Positions 8,765-17,916 are shown, counted from the stretch's first letter. The stretch is 64,000 bases of DNA from Streptomyces geranii (GCF_002954775.1 NZ_PJME01000016.1:62001-126000); one strand, 5' to 3'. The notes: a model not told the origin generated them from the sequence alone. Made by a program: numbers and translations.

Positions 8765-9739
8765 CTATGGTTGATTTTCCGATGGAAGCGGATCGGCCGG
8801 CGGGAACATCTCGTACAGCTTCGCCAGGCGCTCGCGCGTCTGCTCGTCCGACGGGACCATCGTCACCAGGCGGGTGCCCAACTCCGGGGCGAGCCACAGG
8901 TCCGTGTGGTCGACGGTCAGCAGGCCGACGTACGGATTGCGGAACTGCTTGGTCTTGCCGCGGACGTTGACCACCTCGTACCGCTCCCAGATCTCGCGGA
9001 ACTCCGGGGACTCCGCGCGCAGTCGCCTGAGCATCAACTTCCAGGCGGGGTCGCCCAGATGGGCCGCCTGCTGGACCCGGAGCTTGGCCGCCATCACGCG
9101 CAGTGTCTCTTCGAACAGGACGACCGACCTCCGCCACTCCTCGTTCGTGCAGACGAGCAACATGAGGTTGCGGTCCTCGGGCGGTACCGCGTCCAGGTCG
9201 CCCATGAGGCGGCCGTAGGTGCGGTTGTACGCCTGGATGTCGTACCGGCTGTTCTGGATGCAGGCCGGGATGGGGTCGAGGGCGCGCAGCAGTTCGCGGA
9301 CGGCGGGGGTGATCGTCGGGCAGCTCGCGGCGGGGGTCGGGTCGACCGCTCCGGCCAGCTGGAAGAGGTGGGCGCGTTCGCTCGGGTCGAGGAGGAGGGT
9401 GCGGGCCAGGGCGTCGAGCACCTGTTCGGAGACCTGGATGGCGCGGGCCTGTTCGAGCCAGGTGTACCAGGTCACGCCCACCGCCGAGAGCTGGGCGACC
9501 TCCTCGCGGCGCAGTCCCGGCGTACGGCGGCGCCTGCCGGGCGGCAGGCCGACCTGCTCGGGGGTGATGCGCTCGCGGCGGCTGCGCAGGAAGACGGCGA
9601 GTTCGTGGCGCCGGACCTCCGAGCCGCGCCCGCCGGGCCGCCGCTCCTGCGGTTCCGGCCGCTGTCCCTCCGGCCGCTGCCGTTCCTGCTTCCGCTCCGG
9701 CTGTTGCCGCGCGCCGGTCTCCTGGGCGATGGTGGTCAC
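8765..9739 (-). CDS. XRE-family regulator with MmyB-like ligand-binding domain
   Basis: 324 aa from GTG 9739; the in-frame extension to 9895 runs through the divergent promoter and is unlikely. After a Gln/Arg/Pro-rich stretch, RRHELAVFLRSRRERITPE and LRREEVAQLSAVGVTWYTWLEQ form the XRE helix-turn-helix (about residues 45-100). The rest matches MmyB-like domains (DALARTLLLDPSERAHLF, YNRTYGRLMGDL, LWLAPELGTRLV), which bind small hydrophobic ligands. It lies divergent from an MFS exporter with two matching palindromes between them, the standard layout for a repressor of its neighbouring exporter. Confidence 0.88.
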   Translation of the reverse strand: MTTIAQETGARQQPERKQERQRPEGQRPEPQERRPGGRGSEVRRHELAVFLRSRRERITPEQVGLPPGRRRRTPGLRREEVAQLSAVGVTWYTWLEQARAIQVSEQVLDALARTLLLDPSERAHLFQLAGAVDPTPAASCPTITPAVRELLRALDPIPACIQNSRYDIQAYNRTYGRLMGDLDAVPPEDRNLMLLVCTNEEWRRSVVLFEETLRVMAAKLRVQQAAHLGDPAWKLMLRRLRAESPEFREIWERYEVVNVRGKTKQFRNPYVGLLTVDHTDLWLAPELGTRLVTMVPSDEQTRERLAKLYEMFPPADPLPSENQP

Positions 9740-9771
9740 CTTTCCACTGTCCCTCCGCTCGGACCCTGTTT

Positions 9772-9813
9772 CCAGGTACTCCTGGTACCAGGATAAAGAG
9801 ACTCTGGTACCAC
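9772..9813. promoter_or_regulatory. Paired operator between MmyB-like regulator and exporter
   Basis: CTGGTACCAG (9783-9792) and CTGGTACCA (9805-9813) share the GGTACC core, with centres 22 bases apart (two helical turns). A partial copy, CCAGGTAC, lies at 9772-9779. The sites sit in the short gap between the divergent starts at 9739 and 9841. Inference: a dimer pair of the adjacent regulator binds here. Confidence 0.7.
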
Positions 9814-9840
9814 CCTCAGGGGAGGCGGACGCTGGTCGAC

Positions 9841-11274
9841 GTGACCGACACAAGCACCTCACCCACCGCCACCGTCCGCTCCCCCTCCGGGTCACCCCTA
9901 CTGGGCGGGCTCGGTCTGTTCACCGTGCTGCTCGGGGCGGCCCTGCCCCTCATCGACTTCTTCATCGTCAACGTCGCCCTGCCCACCATCGGCCGGGACC
10001 TCGCGGCGAGCGAGGCCGTCCTCGAACTGGTGGTCGCCGGGTACGGGGTCTCGTACGCCGTCCTGCTCGTCCTCGGCGGGCGGCTCGGCGATCTCTTCGG
10101 CCGGCGCCGGCTCTTCCTGGCCGGTATGGCGGCCTTCGGCATCACCTCGCTGGCCTGCGGACTCGCGCCGACCGCCTGGACCCTGGTGGCGGCCCGGATC
10201 GCACAGGGCGCGGCGTCGGCGGCGATGCTGCCGCAGGTGCTCGCGACCATCCAGTCGGCGACGGCCGGTCCGCGCCGGGCCAGGGCGATGGGCCTGTACG
10301 GCGCCACGGCCGGGCTCTCGATGGTGGCGGGCCAGATCCTCGGCGGCGTACTCGTCGCCGCGGACATCGCCGGTACCGGCTGGCGCTCGGTGTTCCTGGT
10401 GAACGTACCCGTGGTGCTGCTCGGGCTGGTCCTGGCCGCCCGGACCGTCCCGGAGACCCGCTCGCAGCGCCCGGAGCCGGTGGACGTCCCCGGCACGCTC
10501 CTCCTCGCCCTGTCCCTGATCACCCTGCTCGCCCCGCTCACCGAGGGCCGGGCGGCGGGCTGGCCGCTGTGGACCTGGCTGTCGCTGGCCGCGTTCCCGT
10601 TCGTGGCGGCGGCGTTCTACGCGGTCGAGCGCGGCGCGGACCGCAAGGGCCGTACGCCGCTCGTGCCGCCGACCCTCTTCGGGCTGGTGTCGCTGCGCCG
10701 GGGGCTGGTGATGATGGTGCCGTTCTCGATCGGCTTCAGCGGGTTCATGTTCGTGATCGCGGTGGCCCTGCAGCGGGGTGCCGAGCTGGGGCCGGTCCAG
10801 GCGGGGCTCGCGCTGGCGCCGATGGCGGTGACGTTCTTCTGCGTCTCCCTCGCCGGGCCCCGGCTGGTCGCCCGTTACGGCACGCGGGTCGTCACCGTCG
10901 GCGGGTTGATCCAGTTCGTGGGCGTGGCGCTCATCGCGGTGGCGGTGTGGCGTTCCTGGCCCGACGTGGGGCTGATGGAGCTGCTGCCGGGGGCGGCGGT
11001 CGCGGGGGCGGGGCAGGCGTTGCAGCTGCCCGTGCTATTCCGGATCGTGCTGTCGGAGGTCGAGCCGGCGCGGGCGGGGGTGGGCAGCGGGGTCATGATC
11101 ACCACCCAGCAGTCGGCGCTGGCGCTGGGGGTGGCGACGCTCGGAACGTTGTTCCTGTCCCTGGCGCCCGGGATGGGCATGGGGGATGCGCTGGTGACGA
11201 CGTTGGTGGTGCAGTTGGGGGGTATCGCGTTGACGGCGCTGCTGAGTCTGCGGCTGCCTCGGGTGATCGGCTGA
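9841..11274 (+). CDS. MFS multidrug exporter
   Basis: 477 aa, with about 14 hydrophobic segments. PLIDFFIVNVALPTIGRDL is the DHA2-type first helix, and GGRLGDLFGRRRLF is motif A. GLYGATAGLSMVAGQILGG is the antiporter motif C region. GTG 9841 has AGGGGAGG 14-21 bases upstream, a rather long spacing. The gene is controlled, by position, by the divergent MmyB-like regulator through the operator pair at 9772-9813. It probably expels a compound sensed by that regulator. Confidence 0.87.
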   Translation: MTDTSTSPTATVRSPSGSPLLGGLGLFTVLLGAALPLIDFFIVNVALPTIGRDLAASEAVLELVVAGYGVSYAVLLVLGGRLGDLFGRRRLFLAGMAAFGITSLACGLAPTAWTLVAARIAQGAASAAMLPQVLATIQSATAGPRRARAMGLYGATAGLSMVAGQILGGVLVAADIAGTGWRSVFLVNVPVVLLGLVLAARTVPETRSQRPEPVDVPGTLLLALSLITLLAPLTEGRAAGWPLWTWLSLAAFPFVAAAFYAVERGADRKGRTPLVPPTLFGLVSLRRGLVMMVPFSIGFSGFMFVIAVALQRGAELGPVQAGLALAPMAVTFFCVSLAGPRLVARYGTRVVTVGGLIQFVGVALIAVAVWRSWPDVGLMELLPGAAVAGAGQALQLPVLFRIVLSEVEPARAGVGSGVMITTQQSALALGVATLGTLFLSLAPGMGMGDALVTTLVVQLGGIALTALLSLRLPRVIG

Positions 11275-11289
11275 GGGGGCGGATGTCGG

Positions 11290-11895
11290 GTGACCTCGGA
11301 TCACGGCCACGGCCACGTCCACGTCAATAGCGACGTCAATAGCGACAGCGACAGCCGTAGCCATAGCTACGGCCGCGATGGGCTGTGGGGGCGCTGCGTG
11401 CGGTTCGGGCGGGTGTTGCTGCCTCTGGTGGACGAGGAGGCGTGGCGGCGGGGGCGGCGCCGTGAGCGTCTGGGCAACTGGGGTGTCGACATCGGGGAGG
11501 GCGAGCGGCTGATCGAGATCCTCGCCGCCCTTACCGCCTATGCCGTCGTGGTCGACATCGCCGGGTCGGCGGCCTCCGCGGCAGTGCTGGACACCCTTCC
11601 GCTGGGCGTGGTGGCCGAGGCGGCGACCGGCAAGCGGGACTTCGAACTGCTCGCCGGGTTGCCGGACGCGTTCGCCGACGGGCGCGACGAGTTGGCGGTC
11701 AAGGTCTTCCGGCTGTACGTCTACCGGGGTGAGCGGTACAGCCTTCGGCTTTGGCGGATGGCTACGGAGCTGCAGTATGCGCTGACCGTTCTCGGCGGGC
11801 GGTCGCGGGTCGCATCGCCTGGGTGTGGGCACGTTTTCTTTTGGGCGGCTGCGGCTGGGCTGGCCGGTGGGGCGGGGGTGGGGGCGGCTGTGTGA
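11290..11895 (+). CDS. Uncharacterised protein with repetitive N terminus
   Basis: 201 aa from GTG 11290, 15 bases after the MFS stop. The family is not recognised. Third positions are G/C-rich from start to about 11805, supporting real coding. The last 30 codons lose that bias (tgtgggcacgttttctttt), so the true C terminus may be eroded or frameshifted. The N terminus (DHGHGHVHVNSDVNSDSDSRS) is made by a hexamer repeat array. A central region (LIEILAALTAYAVVVDIAGSAAS) is hydrophobic but short for a membrane protein. It is possibly co-transcribed with the exporter. Confidence 0.5.
   Translation: MTSDHGHGHVHVNSDVNSDSDSRSHSYGRDGLWGRCVRFGRVLLPLVDEEAWRRGRRRERLGNWGVDIGEGERLIEILAALTAYAVVVDIAGSAASAAVLDTLPLGVVAEAATGKRDFELLAGLPDAFADGRDELAVKVFRLYVYRGERYSLRLWRMATELQYALTVLGGRSRVASPGCGHVFFWAAAAGLAGGAGVGAAV
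11302..11373 (+). repeat. Degenerate hexamer array in coding sequence
   Basis: About twelve 6-base units of the type CACGGC, CACGTC, AATAGC, GACGTC, GACAGC, CGTAGC, CATAGC and TACGGC encode alternating His/Gly/Val/Asn/Asp/Ser residues at the N terminus of the preceding gene entry. Confidence 0.65.
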
Positions 11896-11915
11896 GTGCG
11901 GGTGCGGGTGCGTTG

Positions 11916-11944
11916 TGGCTGGTCGCGCAGTTCCCCGCGCCCCT
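11916..11944 (+). repeat. Dispersed 29-base intergenic element, copy A
   Basis: Contains the core GTCGCGCAGTTCCCCGCGCC, also found near 17949, 22773 and 40992. It lies between convergent genes and runs straight into a hairpin. Confidence 0.75.
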
Positions 11945-11974
11945 CCGGGAGCGCCCCTGCGGGGCGGCTCCCGG
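11945..11974. terminator. Hairpin terminator between convergent genes
   Basis: CCGGGAGC-GCCCC pairs with GGGGC-GGCTCCCGG around a TGC loop, with one bulge. It lies between the gene ending at 11895 and the ABC permease ending at 12063. No T-run follows, as is usual in Streptomyces. Confidence 0.6.
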
Positions 11975-12062
11975 ATCCTCCGCGCCGCTCCCCGTCACCC
12001 CCTCACCCCAGCTCCGTCACCTCCTCCACCCCCTCACCCCATCCCCCGTTACCCTCTGCCCC

Positions 12063-14513
12063 TCACTCCGTCCGCAGCGCCGTAGCCGTGCGTGTCCTCG
12101 CTGCCCAGGTTGCCGGGAGCAGGGCTCCCAGGAGGGCGATCGTCAGGCCCGCCAATGCCAGGAGGGGGAGTTGCCAGGGGGTGTAGACGTTCAGGACGGA
12201 CGGGGGGAGGTCGGTGCCTGCCGCGTGGCCCATCAGGGGGAGGACCACGCCGTGCAGGGCGAAGCCCGTGGGGACGCCGATCAGGCCGCCCAGGACGCCG
12301 ATGCCGGTCACCGAGGCCAGTACGAGGCTCACCGTCTGGCGGGGGGACATGCCCAGGGCCTTGCAGACGCCCAGGTCGTGGACGCGTTCCCGGGTGTCAA
12401 GGACGACCGAGTTGAGGACTCCCATGCCCGCCACGGAGACCAGCATCAGGGTGAGCAGGGCCGCCATCGACTGCAGGACGAGCACGAAGTTGTCCTGTCC
12501 CGACGGGGCGTTGGCCATCGCGTCGCCGCCCAGTGGCCGCAGGACCGCGGCGAGTTTCTGGGCGTACTCGACGGGCGCGACGCCCTCTTCCACCTCGACC
12601 AGGAACATCCGGGGCTCGGCCCCGGGGAAGTCGGCGATGTTCGCGTGCAGCCGTACGCCGCCGTCCGACGTGTCGAAGGCCTCGCCGACGATCCGCAGGG
12701 TGCGGGTGTCGCCGAGGTAGGTCACCCGGACCGTGTCGCCGATCTCGGTGCCGGTCCGGTCCAGGTAGCCCGAGCCCACCACCACCTGGCCCGCGCCGTC
12801 GAGCCAGTGGCCGGCGAGCATCTCGTAGCCGCCGGTGCTGCCCATGTCTCCCTGGTAGAAGCTGGCCTGCACCACACCGCTGACCCCGGCCACGGAGACG
12901 TCGTCCCTGGTCATCGCGTAGTACGCGGCCGTGCCCGGCTGTGCCTCGATCGCGGCGCGGACACGTGCCGGATCGGCGGCCTGGGGCTCGGAGTCGCCCT
13001 CCGTCGGTCCTCCCTCCGGCCCTTCCTTCGTCCCGCCTTCCGTCGGCCGGGGTACCCCCGGGCCCGCCTGCACCTCGCCGCCGCCTCCGAACACCGTTAC
13101 CGCCGCCCGCTCCTCCGGGTCCGCCGCCGCGCTGACCGCCGTCAGGGACGCCGTCAGCCCCACCGCGAAGGTCGCCGCGATCGTGCCGAAGGCCACCGCC
13201 AGGAGCATCGCGACCGTGCGGACCGGGTGCGCGAACGGGCTCGCCAGGCCGTAGGTCACGGCTCGGGGCAGGGGCAGGCGGCCTGCCGCGCGGTGTGCCC
13301 ACTGGCCTCGGCCCGGGCGTGGGGCTCGGCCCACCGCGATCGCCTCGACCGTACTCAGGCGGCCGGCGCGCAGCGCGGGCACCAGTGCCGCCAGACCCAC
13401 TACCAGCAGCGCGGCGGCCGGTACGGCGACGTCCACCCACCAGGCCACGGTCAGGCTGGTGGTGCTGTACGCCTGCTCGGTGTCGTCCAGGAGCGGTACG
13501 GCGAGCAGGTTGCCGAGGACTACGCCCAGCCCGATGCCGACGGCCGCCGGGATCAGCGACTGGGCCACATACGCGCGCACGACCTCGCGCGGGGTGAAGC
13601 CGATCGCCTTCAGGACGCCGATCCTGCGCAGGCTCGAACCGACCGCGCCGCTGGTCACGCTGGAGACGATGATCACCGACATGACGATGCCGAGGACGCC
13701 GAAGGCGATCAGGAAGGGGATCGTCGGCGCCGCGCCCTGGTCCGCGTCGCGTTTGACCTCCAGGTAGGAACGGCTGCTCAGCAGCGCGCCGGACGGTACG
13801 GCGGCGGCGAGCCGTTCGCGGGCCGCGATGAGCTGTCCGTCCGTGTCGGCCTCGTCGAAGCGGTACAGCATCTGGTTCGTGAGGGGGGTGAGGGAGGTTC
13901 CTGCCGACGCAAGTGCCCTCGCCTGGGCCGGAGTTGTCCACGCTTCGGCGGTTCTGCTGACGGACAGGGCGAAGCCGACGATCGTCAGGGTCGGGCTGTC
14001 GGCGGCGTCCGAGGTCTTGAGTGTGGAGCCGAGTTCCAGGGCGGGGCCCGCGAACTCGGCGTCGAGGACGACCTCGCCCGGTTTCGTGGCCCAGCGGCCG
14101 GACTTGAGGTCCAGGTCGTCCACGTCGGCCGCCGGGGCGGACCGTCCGACCAGCGTCAGCGCCGGCAGGTGCCCGCCCGCCGAGTCGACCGGCTGGACGG
14201 TGGTCGCCGGGTACGGGCCCGCGCTCGCCGTGACGCCCGACTCGTCGGCGGTGGACCGGAGTTGGGCCTCGCTCGCTCTCTCCGGGTCGAACTGTACGGT
14301 CAGCTGCGCGCCGTGCTGCTGCGCGAAGGCGTGGTCGAAGGGACGGTTCGCGGCGACGATCAGCGAACCGGCGACCACCGCCGAGGCCACGGCCATCATC
14401 GTGGCCACGGCGATCACCAGGGTCTGCACCCGGCGCCGGCCCACCCCGGACCGTACGACCCGGCCGAGCGCACCGCCGCCACGGCCACCTCCACCGATCC
14501 TGAAGGCGGTCAA
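12063..14513 (-). CDS. ABC transporter permease, double FtsX (MacB-like) type
   Basis: 816 aa starting at TTG 14513, whose TTGA overlaps the stop of the ATPase gene. Helix 1 (VQTLVIAVATMMAVASAVVAG) is followed by a large extracellular domain. FtsX helices follow at about residues 245-370 (PFLIAFGVLGIVMSVIIVSSV, SLIPAAVGIGLGVVLGNLLAV, VDVAVPAAALLVVGLAALVPAL), and a second FtsX set sits at the C terminus (MAALLTLMLVSVAGMGVLN, GIGVLGGLIGVPTGFALHGVV, LPLLALAGLTIALLGALL). LRRIGVLKAIGFTPREV and DLGVCKALGMSPRQ are the usual coupling-helix motifs in both halves. It is the membrane part of an efflux or lipoprotein-release type mechanotransmission ABC system. Confidence 0.9.
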   Translation of the reverse strand: MTAFRIGGGGRGGGALGRVVRSGVGRRRVQTLVIAVATMMAVASAVVAGSLIVAANRPFDHAFAQQHGAQLTVQFDPERASEAQLRSTADESGVTASAGPYPATTVQPVDSAGGHLPALTLVGRSAPAADVDDLDLKSGRWATKPGEVVLDAEFAGPALELGSTLKTSDAADSPTLTIVGFALSVSRTAEAWTTPAQARALASAGTSLTPLTNQMLYRFDEADTDGQLIAARERLAAAVPSGALLSSRSYLEVKRDADQGAAPTIPFLIAFGVLGIVMSVIIVSSVTSGAVGSSLRRIGVLKAIGFTPREVVRAYVAQSLIPAAVGIGLGVVLGNLLAVPLLDDTEQAYSTTSLTVAWWVDVAVPAAALLVVGLAALVPALRAGRLSTVEAIAVGRAPRPGRGQWAHRAAGRLPLPRAVTYGLASPFAHPVRTVAMLLAVAFGTIAATFAVGLTASLTAVSAAADPEERAAVTVFGGGGEVQAGPGVPRPTEGGTKEGPEGGPTEGDSEPQAADPARVRAAIEAQPGTAAYYAMTRDDVSVAGVSGVVQASFYQGDMGSTGGYEMLAGHWLDGAGQVVVGSGYLDRTGTEIGDTVRVTYLGDTRTLRIVGEAFDTSDGGVRLHANIADFPGAEPRMFLVEVEEGVAPVEYAQKLAAVLRPLGGDAMANAPSGQDNFVLVLQSMAALLTLMLVSVAGMGVLNSVVLDTRERVHDLGVCKALGMSPRQTVSLVLASVTGIGVLGGLIGVPTGFALHGVVLPLMGHAAGTDLPPSVLNVYTPWQLPLLALAGLTIALLGALLPATWAARTRTATALRTE

Positions 14514-15202
14514 CGGACGGCCTCCGCCCGGGTGTCGAGGGCGAGATGGCCGTCGACCAGCCGGATCGTGCGGCTCGCGCACGCCTCGGCGAGCGCCAGG
14601 TCGTGGGTGACGAGCACGATGGTCTGGCCGCCCCGGTGCAGGTCCACCAGCAGGTCCCGTACGTCCTGACCGGACGCGGTGTCGAGAGCGCCGGTCGGCT
14701 CGTCCGCGAGCAGCAGGGCGGGGCGGTTGACCAAGGCCCTTGCCACCGCGACCCGTTGGCGTTCACCGCCGGAGAGGCGGCCCGGGTAGGCGCGGGCGTG
14801 TTGCTGGATGCCGAGCACCTCCATGAGTTCCCCGGCGCGGGCGGCGGTCTCGCGCCGTGCGGTGCCCGTCAGTTGGGCGGGGAGCTGGATGTTGTCGGTG
14901 ACGGTGAGGTCGTCCAGGAGGTTGAAGAACTGGAAGACCATGCCGATCTGTTCACGGCGGAACCGGGCCAGCGCGTGCTCGTTCAGGTCGTCGAGCCGTC
15001 GGCCGGCGACGGAGACGGTGCCCTCGGTGGCCCGGTCCAGGCCCGCGACGAGGTTCAGCAGGGTCGACTTGCCGCTGCCGGAGGGGCCGGTCACGGCGAG
15101 GGCCTCGCCCTGTTCGACGGAGAGCGTGAGCGGCCCGAGCGCGGGCCTGCCGTCGCTGTCGTAGCGCTTGGCCACGCCGTCGAGTTGGATCACCTGGGTC
15201 AT
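14510..15202 (-). CDS. ABC transporter ATP-binding protein (MacB/LolD type)
   Basis: 230 aa from ATG 15202. Walker A is GPSGSGKST (39-47), the Q-loop is MVFQFFNLLDDLT (88-100), the signature is LSGGERQR (143-150), Walker B is LLLADEP (163-169), the D-loop is GALD, and the switch is His200. The LLADEPTGALD and FQFFNLL signatures are characteristic of the MacB/LolD clade that works with FtsX-type permeases. Its stop overlaps the permease start. The kinase/regulator pair divergent to it is its probable controller, as is common in this family. Confidence 0.93.
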   Translation of the reverse strand: MTQVIQLDGVAKRYDSDGRPALGPLTLSVEQGEALAVTGPSGSGKSTLLNLVAGLDRATEGTVSVAGRRLDDLNEHALARFRREQIGMVFQFFNLLDDLTVTDNIQLPAQLTGTARRETAARAGELMEVLGIQQHARAYPGRLSGGERQRVAVARALVNRPALLLADEPTGALDTASGQDVRDLLVDLHRGGQTIVLVTHDLALAEACASRTIRLVDGHLALDTRAEAVR

Positions 15203-15247
15203 GAACTCGCCTGCCCCTACGGTCGGTTGGAGTGAGAGCGGGAATGA

Positions 15248-15279
15248 GAGCTGGAGTTGGAGCTGGAGTTGGAGCTGGA
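15248..15279. repeat. 12-base tandem repeat in ABC-operon leader region
   Basis: Units of GAGCTGGAGTTG repeat 2.7 times (also a 6-base GGAGYT period) in the 267-base gap between the divergent ABC operon and the histidine kinase gene. Nothing else coding was seen in this gap. Confidence 0.7.
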
Positions 15280-15469
15280 ATGAGAAGTTGTCGGACCCGG
15301 CGAACCTAGGGGCGGGCGCCCTCCCGGCGCGTCGGCCGTGGCACCGACGTCCGGCCCTCCCCGCGGAGGACCCGGCCGAGGGGTCATCCCTGCGAAGTAC
15401 GCCTGAGGGAGGGGTGGTCGGGCCGCCAGGAAGGACGCGGGCCGAGGCACCGGCACCCACAATGAGCCG

Positions 15470-16858
15470 ATGGAGACGCCGACGGGGACATCTGCCGGGG
15501 CCGAGCAGCCGCGCGGGCGCGTCCGGCACTGGTGTCGGCAACTGCGGGACGCGCTGCGGCCGGAGCCGAGACCCGCCCCGCTGTCGCGCCGGGCACTGCG
15601 GGCCGACGTGCTGCTGGCCGTCGTACTGACCGTCGTGGCGCTGGTCGTCGCGGCGAGCTATCCCGGCGACGGCCCGGTGCGCTTCGTCCCCAGCACCGGC
15701 TACGGGTACGGGACCTCGCCGGTGAACCCGCCGCCCCCGCCACCCGCGCCCCCGGTCCCGCCCCGGCCGCCGGTCATGGCGGGCGAGGAACCCGTCGCGC
15801 CCTGGCCCCTCGTCGTCCTGTCGGCGCTGCCGCTGCTGGCCCGGCGGCGGTATCCGCTCGCGGTGTTCGGGGTGGTGCTGCTCGCCGGGCTGGGCATCGG
15901 TGACGAGGCCTCCTGGATCACCGTGCTGACCTGTGTCATCGGGGCCTACAGCGCGGTCGTGCACAGCCGTCACCGGGCGGGGGCGCTGGGCGCGCTGGCC
16001 GTCGGGGCGGTGCTGGCGGGCGTGGTGTTCCAGCGGGCGGAGCCGCTGCTGCCGGGCTGGTCGAGTCCCGGGGTCGTGCTGCTGGTGGCCGGGGTGCTGG
16101 CCGGGCTGGTCCGCTTCTGGCGGGGCCGGGTGGCCGCCGACCGGGACCGGTTCGCGCGGTTGCAGCGGACGCAGGAGGAGGCGATGCGGCGGGCCGTCGC
16201 GGAGGAACGGGCGCGTATCGCCGCCGAGTTGCACGATGTGGTGACCCACAATGTGAGCGTGATGGTGATCCAGGCCGGTGCGGCACGCAAGGTGATGGAC
16301 GCGGCGCCCGAACGGTCCAAGGAGGCGCTGCTCGCGGTCGAGGCCGGGGGCCGGGCCGCGATGGCCGAACTCCGGCATGTGATGGGCCTGTTGGCCGCCC
16401 CCGACACCGGCCCCCAGCCCCACCCGCACGACACTCCGGCCGACGGGCTTGAGCCGCAGCCCGGCCTGGACCGGCTCGACGCCCTGACGGAGCGGGTGCG
16501 CGGCGCCGGGACCCCGGCGACCGTCGCGGTGTCGCTGCCGCCGGACTCCTTGCCGCCGGGGGTGGACCTGACGGCGTACCGGGTGGTGCAGGAGGCGCTG
16601 ACCAACACGATCAGGCACGCGCCGGGCGCCGAGGCCTCCGTGGTGATCGGCTGGACCGGCGACCGGCTCCAGATCGAGGTCGGCAACACCCGCCCGGTCA
16701 GGGTGCCGGGCGGCAGCAACGACGAAAGCGGCGGCGCCGGGCGCGGGTTGATCGGGCTGCGCGAGCGACTGGCCGTCTACGGCGGCGAGTTGACCGCCGG
16801 TCCGACCCGCACCGGCGGCTACCGCATCACGGCCACCGTCCCGTGGCGGACACCGTGA
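15470..16858 (+). CDS. Sensor histidine kinase (NarL-family, HisKA_3)
   Basis: 462 aa. Four to six membrane helices occupy about residues 45-225 (VLLAVVLTVVALVVAA, LVVLSALPLLA, LAVFGVVLLAGLGI, VLLVAGVLAGLVRF), broken by a Pro-rich loop. The dimerisation box RARIAAELHDVVTHNVSVM has phospho-acceptor His255, and the ATPase domain shows YRVVQEALTNTIRHAP and GRGLIGLRERLAVYGG. It partners the response regulator whose start overlaps its stop. It is divergent from the MacB-like exporter, so the pair probably senses envelope stress or a peptide antibiotic. Confidence 0.9.
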   Translation: METPTGTSAGAEQPRGRVRHWCRQLRDALRPEPRPAPLSRRALRADVLLAVVLTVVALVVAASYPGDGPVRFVPSTGYGYGTSPVNPPPPPPAPPVPPRPPVMAGEEPVAPWPLVVLSALPLLARRRYPLAVFGVVLLAGLGIGDEASWITVLTCVIGAYSAVVHSRHRAGALGALAVGAVLAGVVFQRAEPLLPGWSSPGVVLLVAGVLAGLVRFWRGRVAADRDRFARLQRTQEEAMRRAVAEERARIAAELHDVVTHNVSVMVIQAGAARKVMDAAPERSKEALLAVEAGGRAAMAELRHVMGLLAAPDTGPQPHPHDTPADGLEPQPGLDRLDALTERVRGAGTPATVAVSLPPDSLPPGVDLTAYRVVQEALTNTIRHAPGAEASVVIGWTGDRLQIEVGNTRPVRVPGGSNDESGGAGRGLIGLRERLAVYGGELTAGPTRTGGYRITATVPWRTP

Positions 16859-17556
16859 CACCGCACGACGGACCACCGCCCCTCCGTGCCGTCATCGCCG
16901 ACGACCAGGCCCTGGTCCGTACGGGCTTCGGGATGATCCTGGCCGCCGACGGCATCGAGGTGACGGCGGAGGCGGCCGACGGGGCCGAGGCGGTGGCCGC
17001 CGTACGCCGGACCCGGCCCGACGTGGTCCTGATGGACATCCGGATGCCCGGCATGGACGGCATCGAGGCGACCCGGCGCATCCTCGCCGACGACGCCCCG
17101 GAGGCGGCGCGGACCCGGGTCGTCATCCTCACCACCTACGACCTCGACCACTACGTCTACGCGGCCCTCACCGCCGGGGCCTGCGGTTTCCTCCTCAAGG
17201 ACGTCACGCCCGAGCACCTGGTGGCGGCCGTACGCCTGGTCCGGTCCGGCGACGCCCTGCTCGCCCCGGCGATCACCCGCCGGCTGATCGAGCGCTTCGC
17301 CCACCGCGAGGAACCGTCCCCGGCCGCCGCCCGGCACACCGACCTGTCGGGGCTGACACCCCGGGAACTGGAGGTCCTGCGACTGCTGGCGACGGGCCTG
17401 AGCAACGCGGAGCTGGCGGAGCGGCTGTTCCTGAGCCCGACCACGGTCAAGACGCACGTGGGCCGCATCCTCTCCAAGCTCGACCTGCGCGACCGGGTCC
17501 AGGCGGTCGTGCTCGCCTACGAGACGGGACTGATCGCCCCCGGCGCGGAGTCCTGA
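16855..17556 (+). CDS. Response regulator, NarL/LuxR type
   Basis: 233 aa from GTG 16855, which overlaps the kinase stop as GTGA (an alternative in-frame GTG lies at 16843). The receiver domain is DD(Q)-type, with Asp61 in VVLMDIRMPGMDG as phospho-acceptor and Lys in FLLKDVTPE. The C-terminal LuxR helix-turn-helix is LTPRELEVLRLLATGLSNAE / LFLSPTTVKTHVGRIL. It is a DNA-binding output of the adjacent kinase, with the divergent ABC exporter as likely target. Confidence 0.92.
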   Translation: MTPHDGPPPLRAVIADDQALVRTGFGMILAADGIEVTAEAADGAEAVAAVRRTRPDVVLMDIRMPGMDGIEATRRILADDAPEAARTRVVILTTYDLDHYVYAALTAGACGFLLKDVTPEHLVAAVRLVRSGDALLAPAITRRLIERFAHREEPSPAAARHTDLSGLTPRELEVLRLLATGLSNAELAERLFLSPTTVKTHVGRILSKLDLRDRVQAVVLAYETGLIAPGAES

Positions 17557-17689
17557 ACGCCCGGGGCGCCAACGCCCGGGGCACCTGGGGAACTTGGGGC
17601 ACCGGTCAACTCTTCACACAGTCGACCCCTGTTGATGTTGCTCTTGCTGCACACTCACACCTGCACGCACCTTGGACGCCGGAGAGGTC

Positions 17690-17896
17690 ATGTCGGAGAT
17701 CAACACGAGCAAGGTGAGCCGCTGGGACCAGCACGGGCGGGAGCACGTCGTCCACGTCCAGCGCACCGGAGCACATCGCGTCATGAGCTGCGACACCTGC
17801 GGCTGGCGCAAGAAGGTGCAGTTCCTGCCGTGGCTGAAGGCGGAGGAACACCTCGCCGAGGAACACCAGGCGACGGTGGACCCCAAAGCGTCCTAG
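17690..17896 (+). CDS. Small Cys-containing protein, unknown function
   Basis: 68 aa from ATG 17690 with GGAG five bases upstream (17681-17684); an in-frame TTG at 17672 is less likely. The sequence has a CDTC pair (SCDTCGWRKKVQFLPW) and an LAEEH helix, hinting at a small metal-binding or nucleic-acid-binding fold. Codon bias is normal for the window. The gene is convergent with glyS and separated from it by a strong hairpin. Confidence 0.65.
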   Translation: MSEINTSKVSRWDQHGREHVVHVQRTGAHRVMSCDTCGWRKKVQFLPWLKAEEHLAEEHQATVDPKAS

Positions 17897-17916
17897 GCCC
17901 TGTCGTCAGGACCAAT

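Noticed and set aside
8753-8779. Hairpin around the MmyB-like regulator stop
   Set aside because: AAATTGACCAT and ATGGTTGATTT pair with two mismatches and overlap the stop codon; too weak to list as a terminator.
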